NCBI GenBank assembly: GCA_946613765.1
Contig: CAMOFW010000003.1
Span: 1 to 30,433 of the forward strand
Reading direction: 5' to 3'
Length of the DNA: 30,433 nt
Source: an uncultured Mycoplasmatota bacterium
Lineage (GTDB): Bacteria; Bacillota_I; Bacilli_A; RF39; UBA660
Positions 23,233 to 30,101 of the stretch are shown piece by piece. Position 1 is the first letter of the stretch. Each line of letters opens with the position of its first letter. The notes under the pieces were generated by a model. The model did not search any database. It was not told the DNA's origin and saw only the letters and a list, made by a program, of their open reading frames with translations. Both the position numbers and the translations under genes were made by a program.

Positions 23233-23583
23233 TTAACCTAATATTTCAATGTTTTCCTCACTTTTTTCTTGGTTAGGAGTTGTTGGTTGTTGTTCAACGT
23301 TTTGATTAACTACTTGTGGTGTTGGTTGTGCTGTTTGATTAACGTCTTGAACATTTTGTGCTGGTGAATCTTGTATTTCTAGTGTTTCAACTTGATTGTT
23401 TTGATTAACACCTTGATTAACTTGTTCTTGAATATTAATTGTTTTTAATTCTTCTGTTTTAATTAATTTTTTTTCTTGAGCTTTTTTTTCAATAAAGTAA
23501 CCAATTAATGCTAGAATTAATACTCCACTTGCTATTAAAAATATCATATAATTGTTAGCTGCAAAATCATTAAATTTATCCAT
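23233..23583 (-). CDS. Membrane protein with Gln/Asn-rich tail (116 aa)
   Basis: A membrane helix lies at about residues 12-30, followed by a basic KKAQEKK stretch and a tail of about 75 residues dominated by Gln, Asn, Val, Pro and Thr, which is probably disordered. The start codon overlaps the stop of the DUF3048 gene (TAATG), so the two are translationally coupled and may act together in the envelope. Its low complexity gives no family. The basic residues after the helix suggest that the tail is cytoplasmic. Confidence 0.65.
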   Translation of the reverse strand: MDKFNDFAANNYMIFLIASGVLILALIGYFIEKKAQEKKLIKTEELKTINIQEQVNQGVNQNNQVETLEIQDSPAQNVQDVNQTAQPTPQVVNQNVEQQPTTPNQEKSEENIEILG

Positions 23584-24653
23584 TAGTTAGCCTCCCCATT
23601 TAATGCTGTAATTGAAAAGTTTTGATTCTTTGGTTGAATTTGAATGAATGTATTTCCATCAGCTATATTAATTGGAGTTCCATCTAAGTAAGTATATTTA
23701 GTTTGTTCACTTCTTGATTTTTTAGTCCATTTAATTTTAATAGCATATCCATTAGTAATATAATATCCTTCACCTTCACCAATATTATTAATACCTTGTC
23801 TACCTTTGTTTTCAACATCGTCTAAAGTATAGTTTTCAACTTGGTATGTAATAATATTTTTAAAATGATATTGCTTTTTAGTTACATCATCTACATGTGC
23901 TTTACCATTAACAAATCTTAAATAGTATTTATTTTCACTATCATAAGTATATGAATCTTCTACTGAATTAGAATATTTAATAGTTACTTGTTCTGCTTTT
24001 TGAGCGTCGTTAATTTGACTTAAATCTACTTCATCTGGTGTATAAGTTAACAATAGATTTGAATTAGTTTCTTTTCTATATCCTAGTTTATCTACTGCTT
24101 TAGATAACATATCCATTGTAGTAAATCCTCTATGTTCATTAGATATATCTAATGATCTATCTCTATAAAAGTATGTTCCTTCATAATATAATCCATTTAT
24201 ATTATTTACTTTTAAAGATGAAATATCATTTTGTGCTTGTGGTGACCATCCCCAGTGAACATAGTATGCATCATTTTCCAAAGCATAGTCTAAGAAGTAA
24301 TGTCTTGCAGATCTAACAGAACCAATCTTAGCAGTTTTTTGGTCTTTAAACAATGCCATATATCTTGTAATTCCACCTTCTACAATCATTTCATATATGA
24401 TATATGCATCTTGTAAACCTGCATGATGTAATCTTGCTGTAGGATGATTATTAATCATTACTGCATATGGTCTTGATTTTGAATTAACATCTACTATTGT
24501 TACTTTAGGTACACTTGTATCAGTCTTTGGTTCCTCAACAGTATTTGTTTTTTTATTGATAGATATAATAATTACTACTACTAGTGCTATTACTAATATT
24601 GCACATACGGAAAGTATTATTACATTAGACTTTTTATTAAATAATTTTTTCAT
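23583..24653 (-). CDS. DUF3048 (YerB-type) membrane-anchored protein (356 aa)
   Basis: The start is the ATG at 24651-24653, with GGAGTGAT upstream; the GTG at 24662 falls in that site. After a membrane anchor (about residues 11-32) comes the DUF3048 N-terminal domain, with RPYAVMINNHPTARLHHAGL, AYIIYEMIVEGGITRYMALF and KIGSVRSARHYFLDYALEND; then YVHWGWSPQA and, towards the end, GEGEGYYITNGYAIKIKWTK of the C-terminal domain. B. subtilis YerB is the reference lipoprotein of unknown function; this copy has a membrane helix without a lipobox Cys. The function of the family is not settled. Confidence 0.9.
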   Translation of the reverse strand: MKKLFNKKSNVIILSVCAILVIALVVVIIISINKKTNTVEEPKTDTSVPKVTIVDVNSKSRPYAVMINNHPTARLHHAGLQDAYIIYEMIVEGGITRYMALFKDQKTAKIGSVRSARHYFLDYALENDAYYVHWGWSPQAQNDISSLKVNNINGLYYEGTYFYRDRSLDISNEHRGFTTMDMLSKAVDKLGYRKETNSNLLLTYTPDEVDLSQINDAQKAEQVTIKYSNSVEDSYTYDSENKYYLRFVNGKAHVDDVTKKQYHFKNIITYQVENYTLDDVENKGRQGINNIGEGEGYYITNGYAIKIKWTKKSRSEQTKYTYLDGTPINIADGNTFIQIQPKNQNFSITALNGEAN

Positions 24654-24699
24654 ATTTATCACTCCATTATTCTATTAATAGTTTATCATATTTTAAAAT

Positions 24700-24735
24700 T
24701 AAAAAAAAGAAAAACTATAGATTAGTCTCTATAGT
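24700..24735 (-). terminator. Terminator after the second pilin-like gene
   Basis: An 8-bp stem (ACTATAGA/TCTATAGT) with a 6-base loop is followed by a T-tract on the minus strand. The stop codon at 24722 lies in the stem. Confidence 0.7.
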
Positions 24736-25150
24736 CAGGTGTAGTATAACTATCACATTTTAGGTATGAATTAATTTGTTTAATTCCATCTCTATTTAAA
24801 AATGCTTCTGAATATCCTTTGCATCTTGATTTTGTAACACTATCTTTAATAGTATCTATATAATCACTATTTACTAATGTATATAAATCAATTCTTACAA
24901 CTCCATCATTTAAGTTAATATTAAAATCATCAATATATTTATTTGTTGCTAAAGTTAATTCATTCATTTTACCAATATAATATGTTTCATTAACAACCTT
25001 TTGTACTTTTTCTTCACTTTCATTATTTGTTCTACCTAACATAGAGTTAAATCTAATAACAAATAAAGTAGAAGTTAATAATGCAATAAGTATTATACTT
25101 ATCATTAATAATAAAGTTGGTAAACCCCAACCATGACTAGATTTGTTCAT
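24722..25150 (-). CDS. Pilin-like small membrane protein without Glu5 (142 aa)
   Basis: The start is the ATG at 25148-25150, after GGTGATT. A short N-terminus (MNKSSHG) is followed at once by a long hydrophobic helix, WGLPTLLLMISIILIALLTS, and an extracytoplasmic domain of about 110 residues. Cysteines lie near 117 and 134, a likely disulfide loop. The layout is that of a type IV-like prepilin, with Gly at the cleavage position, but residue 5 after that Gly is Thr rather than Glu. It could therefore be a minor pseudopilin or an ordinary membrane-anchored protein. It has its own promoter and stands between smpB and the DUF3048 operon. Confidence 0.6.
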   Translation of the reverse strand: MNKSSHGWGLPTLLLMISIILIALLTSTLFVIRFNSMLGRTNNESEEKVQKVVNETYYIGKMNELTLATNKYIDDFNINLNDGVVRIDLYTLVNSDYIDTIKDSVTKSRCKGYSEAFLNRDGIKQINSYLKCDSYTTPDYRD

Positions 25151-25166
25151 ATAAATCACCAATACA

Positions 25167-25175
25167 ATTATAACA
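25167..25175 (-). promoter_or_regulatory. Extended -10 promoter TGTTATAAT
   Basis: A perfect TGnTATAAT on the minus strand lies 16 bases upstream of the start at 25150 and directly after the smpB terminator T-tract. Confidence 0.6.
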
Positions 25176-25177
25176 TA

Positions 25178-25208
25178 AAAAAGAAAATAGTTATAATCTA
25201 TTTTCTCT
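25178..25208 (-). terminator. Terminator after smpB
   Basis: An 8-bp stem (GAAAATAG/CTATTTTC) with a 7-base loop ends in a T-tract on the minus strand. The smpB stop codon is in the loop. Confidence 0.75.
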
Positions 25209-25613
25209 TTTTAAATCTCTTTCTTTTATTGTTTGACGTTTGTCATATAACTTTTTACCTTTACATACACCTAGTTTAAGTTTAGCATGACTTCCTTTAA
25301 AATATATTTCTAAAGGTATTAAAGTTATTCCTTCTCTTTCTTTTTTTTCTTTTAACTTCTTTATTTCATGTTTGTGTAGAAGTAATTTTCTTGTTCTTCT
25401 TTCATCATGATTAAATAAGTTACCTTCTTTATATTTAGCCACATACATATTTAGTACATAAGCTTCATTATTTTTGATAATTACATAAGAATCTCGAATA
25501 TCACATGAACCTTGTCTAATAGATTTTATTTCAGTTCCTTTAAGTTCTATTCCACATTCTATTTCTTCAAGAATAAAGTAAGAAAAGTGAGCTTTTTTAT
25601 TTTGTATCTTCAT
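25191..25613 (-). CDS. smpB: SsrA-binding protein SmpB
   Basis: SmpB binds tmRNA and brings it to stalled ribosomes for trans-translation. The 140 residues have the OB-fold opening QNKKAHFSYFILEEIECGIEL with GTEIKSIRQG, then KYKEGNLFNHDERRTRKLLL in the centre. The C-terminal basic tail is GKKLYDKRQTIKERDLKRE, which inserts into the mRNA channel. The start is the ATG at 25611-25613, inside the last codons of rnr, with GGAAGACAAAGG upstream; a TTG at 25634 would add seven residues. No ssrA gene was found in the window. Confidence 0.95.
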   Translation of the reverse strand: MKIQNKKAHFSYFILEEIECGIELKGTEIKSIRQGSCDIRDSYVIIKNNEAYVLNMYVAKYKEGNLFNHDERRTRKLLLHKHEIKKLKEKKEREGITLIPLEIYFKGSHAKLKLGVCKGKKLYDKRQTIKERDLKRENRL

Positions 25614-27714
25614 CCTTTGTCTTCCTTTCTTCAACTAGTTCAAAGTCAATTGATGAACTTAGTTTAGAAGCTGCTACACACTTAACCTTAACTTTATCAC
25701 CCAAACGATATGTTTTTTTAGTAGATTTACCAACCATTGATAATATTTCTTCAATATAGTTAAAGTAATCTCCTTTTAGTGTTGATATATGTACTAAACC
25801 TTCTATTAGGTTTGGTAATTCAACAAACATACCATATGATGTAATACCACTTATTATTCCTTCAAATTCTTCTCCAACATGGCTTTCCATGTATTCAGCC
25901 ATCTTCATGTCATCTACGTCACGTTCTGCATCTACTGCTGCTACTTCTCTTTCAGATGATTGAGATGCAATTTCAATTAGTGATGTTTCTAAAGTATTAA
26001 TTGTTGTCATAGACATATCATGTTCAACTAGATATTTTTTTAGTAATCTATGAACAGTAAGGTCTGGGAAACGTCTAATTGGTGATGTGAAGTGAGTATA
26101 TGCTTTTGATGCTAGACCAAAGTGTCCTAAGTTTTCTTTTGAGTATTCTGCTTTTCTCATACTGCGAAGTAGTAATGTAGAAAGAATTGGGAACTCTGGT
26201 TTATCTTTTAATTCATTAATAACACTTTGCATTACTTTAGGTGTTATTTCTTTGACATTTGTTTTTAACTTATATCCTAAAATCTTAACTAGATTTAAGA
26301 ATTCATCTACTTTTTCTGGTTTAGGATTTTCATGGATACGATAGATGAATGGTAAGTCCATGTTGTAAATTGTTTGAGCAACACATTCATTAGCTGCAAT
26401 CATAAAATCTTCGATTAGTTTTTCTCCATCTTCTCTAACTCTTTTAATTACATCTATTGCTTTACCACTCTCATCTTGTACTATCTTAGCTTCATCTATT
26501 TCAAAATCAATATATCCTCTTGATATCTTTTCTTTACGTAATATATGAGCTAATTCATTCATCTTTAATAATGTATCTTTAAATGGTTCATATCCTTCAT
26601 CAACTATGTTTCTCATTAAAAGATTATTAACATGTTTATATGTCATCTTTTTTGAACTCTTAATGTATGATGGGAATATTTCATAATTAACTACTTTACC
26701 ATTACTATCTATTTCCATTACACATGACATAGATAATCTAATTACACCTTCATTTAGTGAACATATACCATTAGATAATTGATGTGGTAACATTGGAATT
26801 ACTGTATCTGCTAGATATGAAGAAGTTCCTCTTTTATATGCTTCATCACCAAGGGCAGTATTTTCTTTAACATAATTTGATACATCTGCAATATGTACAC
26901 CTAATACGTAGTTACCATCTTTTTCTTCTAGTGATATAGCATCATCTATATCTTTAGTATCATCACCATCTATTGTAAATATTACTTTATCTGTTAAATC
27001 TCTTCTACCTTTAAGTTCTGATTCTTCAACATGATCTGGAATATTTTTTAGTTCTTCTTCTACTTCTGCATTAAACTCTGGATAGATTCCGTATTTATAT
27101 GCAATAGATAAAATATCTACTCCTGGGTCATCTTTATGTCCTATTACAGTTAATATTCTTGCTAAATATCTATTTTTTGTTTGTTCTTTGATAATCTTAG
27201 CTTGTACTTTATGGCCTTCAACTACATTAAAAGCACTTTCTTTTTCTATTTCAATAGTTATATTCTTTTTATCATCTAAGTCTAAAAAGATTTTATCTTT
27301 TTTAAAGAATATTGTACCTACAACTAAGTTAAGTTCTCTTTTTATAACTTTAATTATTCTACCTTCTCTTTTAATGCCTTTATTAATAACTTCACAAAGT
27401 ACTATATCTTCATCAATTGCACTATTAATATTATCTTTAGCTATATAGATATCTTCATCTTTAGGAATGATAACAAAACCAAATCCTTTTTTATTAACAG
27501 ATAGTTTACCTATAAATAAATTAGTACAATTTTTTAATAATATATATTTATTCTTTTTAGTAAAATAAACAATGTATTCTTCAACTAGTTTATTTAATTC
27601 ATCTTGTAGTTCTTGTAGTTCTTCAGAAGTTGTTAAATTAAGCATATCATTTATTTCAATAATATCCTTTGCTTCATATACATTATCTAATACTTTTATT
27701 ATTTCTTCTCTCAT
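25597..27714 (-). CDS. rnr: Ribonuclease R (3'-5' exoribonuclease)
   Basis: RNase R degrades structured RNA and takes part in tmRNA-linked mRNA decay. The 705 residues hold an N-terminal winged helix, cold-shock domains (GFGFVIIPKDEDIYI at about 77-91), and the RNB catalytic domain with DIDDAISLEEKDG (Asp ligands for Mg), GVHIADVSNYV, RRFPDLTVHRLL and SSEREVAAVDAERDVDDMKMAEYM. A C-terminal S1 domain reads GEEFEGIISGITSYGMFVEL. The gene order rnr-smpB is conserved in Firmicutes, here with a 17-base overlap. The ribosome site is AAGGAATG upstream of ATG 27714. Confidence 0.96.
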   Translation of the reverse strand: MREEIIKVLDNVYEAKDIIEINDMLNLTTSEELQELQDELNKLVEEYIVYFTKKNKYILLKNCTNLFIGKLSVNKKGFGFVIIPKDEDIYIAKDNINSAIDEDIVLCEVINKGIKREGRIIKVIKRELNLVVGTIFFKKDKIFLDLDDKKNITIEIEKESAFNVVEGHKVQAKIIKEQTKNRYLARILTVIGHKDDPGVDILSIAYKYGIYPEFNAEVEEELKNIPDHVEESELKGRRDLTDKVIFTIDGDDTKDIDDAISLEEKDGNYVLGVHIADVSNYVKENTALGDEAYKRGTSSYLADTVIPMLPHQLSNGICSLNEGVIRLSMSCVMEIDSNGKVVNYEIFPSYIKSSKKMTYKHVNNLLMRNIVDEGYEPFKDTLLKMNELAHILRKEKISRGYIDFEIDEAKIVQDESGKAIDVIKRVREDGEKLIEDFMIAANECVAQTIYNMDLPFIYRIHENPKPEKVDEFLNLVKILGYKLKTNVKEITPKVMQSVINELKDKPEFPILSTLLLRSMRKAEYSKENLGHFGLASKAYTHFTSPIRRFPDLTVHRLLKKYLVEHDMSMTTINTLETSLIEIASQSSEREVAAVDAERDVDDMKMAEYMESHVGEEFEGIISGITSYGMFVELPNLIEGLVHISTLKGDYFNYIEEILSMVGKSTKKTYRLGDKVKVKCVAASKLSSSIDFELVEERKTKDEDTK

Positions 27715-27743
27715 TTATAATCATTCCTTAACATTTTCTTGTA

Positions 27744-28181
27744 TTAACAGTTTGTTCTTGCATCTCCAATGAATTCACATTTTTTTTCATAAACTGTTCT
27801 TCCATTTGATGTGCTCTTTTCAAATTTTATTTTAATATAAACCTTGTCTTTTTCTTTTTCAGCAGTACAATTTGTTTTTGGATCCTTTAAATCTGGATCT
27901 ACAAGTGCGATTGTATCATTTAAAAGAACTTCTAGTTTAATCATACAGTCTGCATCATTATAATTAGTTTTACATTTATTTCTTTTATCTACTATATTAG
28001 GATCAGACATATCAATATAAGTGCATGCAGCTGATTCAATTGCTTTTTCAAATTTTTTTGAATTATCTATATCTTGATCACTTCTCATACCAACCATATT
28101 AACTAAAATAACAGTGGCTGCAGTAGCAATTAAACCAATTGTTACAATTAATTCTACTAGTGTATATCCGTTCTTTTTCAT
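27744..28181 (-). CDS. Type IV pilin-like prepilin (145 aa)
   Basis: The start is the ATG at 28179-28181, after TAGGTGAGT; the GTG at 28187 falls in that site. The N-terminus MKKNGYTLVELIVTIGLIA is a classical class III prepilin leader: short basic leader, Gly at the cleavage point, then Y-T-L-V-E with Glu5, and a hydrophobic helix. The mature domain of about 120 residues has six to seven cysteines (near 49, 63, 73, 96, 128 and the last residue), so disulfides are likely. It lies 29 bases before rnr and just after secG's terminator. No pilus assembly ATPase, platform protein or peptidase is in the window. Confidence 0.8.
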   Translation of the reverse strand: MKKNGYTLVELIVTIGLIATAATVILVNMVGMRSDQDIDNSKKFEKAIESAACTYIDMSDPNIVDKRNKCKTNYNDADCMIKLEVLLNDTIALVDPDLKDPKTNCTAEKEKDKVYIKIKFEKSTSNGRTVYEKKCEFIGDARTNC

Positions 28182-28219
28182 ACGCACTCACCTACTATAA
28201 AGTATACAATATTTTTACC

Positions 28220-28246
28220 TAAAAAAAAAGTCCGTATTGGACTTAT
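28220..28246 (-). terminator. Terminator after secG
   Basis: A 6-bp stem (AAGTCC/GGACTT) with a 5-base loop ends in a nine-base T-tract on the minus strand. The secG stop codon is at its edge. Confidence 0.75.
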
Positions 28247-28464
28247 TTAGTAATAAATAATATAAAAGATATTACAAAGAATACAAATCCTAAAAAGGCA
28301 GTTAGTCTTGTAATTAGAAGTTCTAGACCTCTTTCTTTTTGATTTTGGAATAATACTTCATTACCACCTGATATTATTTGTCCACCATCACTTGCTTTAT
28401 TACTTTGTAAAAGTACTAAAACAATTAATAATATTGATACTACTAAAAGTGCTACTTCCATCAT
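28243..28464 (-). CDS. secG: Protein translocase subunit SecG
   Basis: SecG is the small subunit of the SecYEG channel. It has 73 residues with two membrane helices (about 3-21 and 52-72) joined by the typical loop LLQSNKASDGGQIISGGNE, in which Gln-x(2)-K..G-G is the family mark. The ATG at 28462-28464 has AAGGAGTG upstream; the GTG at 28470 lies in that site, and a second ATG follows directly. It stands at the head of the conserved secG-rnr-smpB block, separated from rnr here by a terminator and the pilin-like gene. Confidence 0.92.
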   Translation of the reverse strand: MMEVALLVVSILLIVLVLLQSNKASDGGQIISGGNEVLFQNQKERGLELLITRLTAFLGFVFFVISFILFITK

Positions 28465-28488
28465 AATCACTCCTTTTTCACATGTATT

Positions 28489-28517
28489 ACTTTACCATAA
28501 ATATAAAAAAATATCAA
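28489..28517 (-). promoter_or_regulatory. Promoter of secG
   Basis: On the minus strand, -35 TTGATA (28512-28517) lies in the 3' arm of the upstream terminator, and -10 TAAAGT with an extended TG (28489-28494) is 17 bases downstream. The leader is about 18 bases. Confidence 0.5.
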
Positions 28518-28538
28518 GGTTAATTACTTAACCTTGAT
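28504..28538 (-). terminator. Terminator of the two-Cys protein operon
   Basis: A perfect 11-bp stem (28513-28523 with 28528-28538) and loop TTAC are followed by a T-tract on the minus strand. The stop codon of the last gene is adjacent. Confidence 0.8.
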
Positions 28539-28913
28539 TTATTTAGTTAGGATACATCTACTATTTGGAAATTTAGCAGTTATTTGATAAATAGTGTCTT
28601 TTTCTCCAAAATTATTGTTATTTGATAGATATATTCTATTATTTATTATTTTATTATCTTGTTTGTAGAACTTAGTTGAATAACTTAATGTTTCTTTAAA
28701 ATTGTTTTTATTGTATCTTGAAAAGTATTTAATATACTCTTCAATATAGTTATTTTCATCTAATTTTAATCTATATGATGCACTATTATTATTGTTTTCA
28801 TCTAATTCATAGCACAAATATGTATTAGTACTATTTGAAGTAAATAAGTTTAGAATTAAATATAGTAAGTTTAATTGTACTAATATTACTATTAAATATT
28901 TTATCTTTTTCAT
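28539..28913 (-). CDS. Membrane-anchored two-Cys domain protein (124 aa)
   Basis: A basic N-terminus and hydrophobic helix (about residues 5-25) anchor an outside domain of about 95 residues, framed by Cys34 (TYLCYEL) near its start and Cys120 (SRCILTK) near its end. The domain has YRLKLDENNYIEEY, then FKETLSYSTKFYKQD, with repeated Tyr/Asn-rich strands. It is the last of three overlapping genes with the same plan (ATGA overlap). No family is recognised; the Cys-framed domain resembles small envelope proteins in layout. Confidence 0.7.
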   Translation of the reverse strand: MKKIKYLIVILVQLNLLYLILNLFTSNSTNTYLCYELDENNNNSASYRLKLDENNYIEEYIKYFSRYNKNNFKETLSYSTKFYKQDNKIINNRIYLSNNNNFGEKDTIYQITAKFPNSRCILTK

Positions 28914-29329
28914 AGTACTTCCTCACATTTAAATTGTTTATTTTCTATTTCATTCTTAAATACTTCATAGTTATCATAAAGACTTGATAATTCAATATTT
29001 CTTGTTGATTGAATTATCATTTGCTCATCATTAAATATTCTAGTTTGATCATCCTCATATTCTTTATAAAAATTCTTTGATTGATCATAATAATTTTTAA
29101 TTTCATATTTGAATTCTTCAAAATATTCACTATCAAGAATATGATTTTGATTGTCTGTTGAAATGTTATATACATAATCGTAATTTATTTTAAGATCTTC
29201 ATTATACATATTCATAGTGCATTTATAATTATGATGAGTATATTCTAGGTATGTATTTCCATTGTATATGCTAACATTAATCATTAATACTATAAATAAT
29301 ATAACACATATAGCAACTAATCTTTTCAT
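28910..29329 (-). CDS. Membrane-anchored two-Cys domain protein (139 aa)
   Basis: Signal-anchor at about residues 3-22, then an outside domain with Cys37 (NYKCTM) near the start and Cys135 (QFKCEEV) near the end. Between them lie YDYVYNISTDNQNHI, YFEEFKYEIKNYYDQSKNFYKEY and a helical C-terminal part. It has the same plan as its two neighbours and overlaps both by four bases (ATGA), so the three are translated together. It is strongly acidic and rich in Tyr and Asn. No enzymatic motif is visible; I infer a structural or binding role at the cell surface. Confidence 0.7.
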   Translation of the reverse strand: MKRLVAICVILFIVLMINVSIYNGNTYLEYTHHNYKCTMNMYNEDLKINYDYVYNISTDNQNHILDSEYFEEFKYEIKNYYDQSKNFYKEYEDDQTRIFNDEQMIIQSTRNIELSSLYDNYEVFKNEIENKQFKCEEVL

Positions 29330-30090
29330 TGTTCTCCTATTTTATTACAATCATATGCACTTAAATATTTACTCATATATTCTCTTGCTGTAATATCTTC
29401 TTCATTAACCATTATATTTAATTGAGTAATTGTTAAATTATCTACATCATATAGATATGATACATATTCATTATCTTTTAATGCACTTCTTCTTTGATTA
29501 AATTCAACTATATCATTCATTTTATGTTCTGTTCCACTTTTTATAGTTTTAATTAATCCATTTTGTTCAGTTAATAAGTAATATATAGATGTATCTTTTT
29601 TACATAAGTATTCAATATCACTTTCATTTTTTTGTTCTACTTCTACTTGTGTTTCCTTTTCTTTAGGTTTACATTCAATGTTTTCTAATCTATTTTTCTT
29701 TTTGAACTCATCTAGTGTCATATTAACTTTTTCTTCTTTTTTAATTACTGTTAAATAAGTATCAAAGTCATATGCTACTAGAGTTCCAAATTTATTGTTA
29801 ATATCATTATATCTACTATAGTTTTCATAAAAAGTATCATAATCTTTAAAGTATTGTTCAATTGTAACTTTATAATTAACTACTTCATTATTTTCTGTTA
29901 CTGTTAGTTCATAATCATATTTTTCTTTTGTTGTATTATTAAATTCATCATTTTTAACCATGAAAGTACAACTTAATTCGCTTAGTTTTGTTTCTTTTTT
30001 TTCAAAAGATTTAACTACTAAATAACCTACATAAGCTAAAACTGCGATGATTAAAATTACTAATAATATTATTTTATTGTTCTTTTTCAT
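29326..30090 (-). CDS. Membrane-anchored protein with two two-Cys domains (254 aa)
   Basis: The start is the ATG at 30088-30090, spaced 8 bases from GGAG; the earlier ATG at 30096 and GTG at 30099 overlap the site. After a membrane anchor (about residues 6-26) two domains follow. The first starts at Cys (ELSCTF) and ends at Cys (NIECKP); the second starts at YLCKKD and ends at YDCNKI. A Lys/Glu-rich linker joins them. Each has the Y-x-L ... acidic ... Phe/Tyr-rich strands seen in the single-domain neighbours, so it may come from duplication. It overlaps the next gene by four bases. Confidence 0.7.
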   Translation of the reverse strand: MKKNNKIILLVILIIAVLAYVGYLVVKSFEKKETKLSELSCTFMVKNDEFNNTTKEKYDYELTVTENNEVVNYKVTIEQYFKDYDTFYENYSRYNDINNKFGTLVAYDFDTYLTVIKKEEKVNMTLDEFKKKNRLENIECKPKEKETQVEVEQKNESDIEYLCKKDTSIYYLLTEQNGLIKTIKSGTEHKMNDIVEFNQRRSALKDNEYVSYLYDVDNLTITQLNIMVNEEDITAREYMSKYLSAYDCNKIGEQ

Positions 30091-30101
30091 AATCATCACT
30101 C

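Noticed and set aside
25191..25634. tmRNA (ssrA) gene expected near smpB
   Set aside because: The stretch downstream of smpB holds only a terminator, a promoter and a membrane protein gene; no tRNA-like end or tag reading frame was seen in the window.
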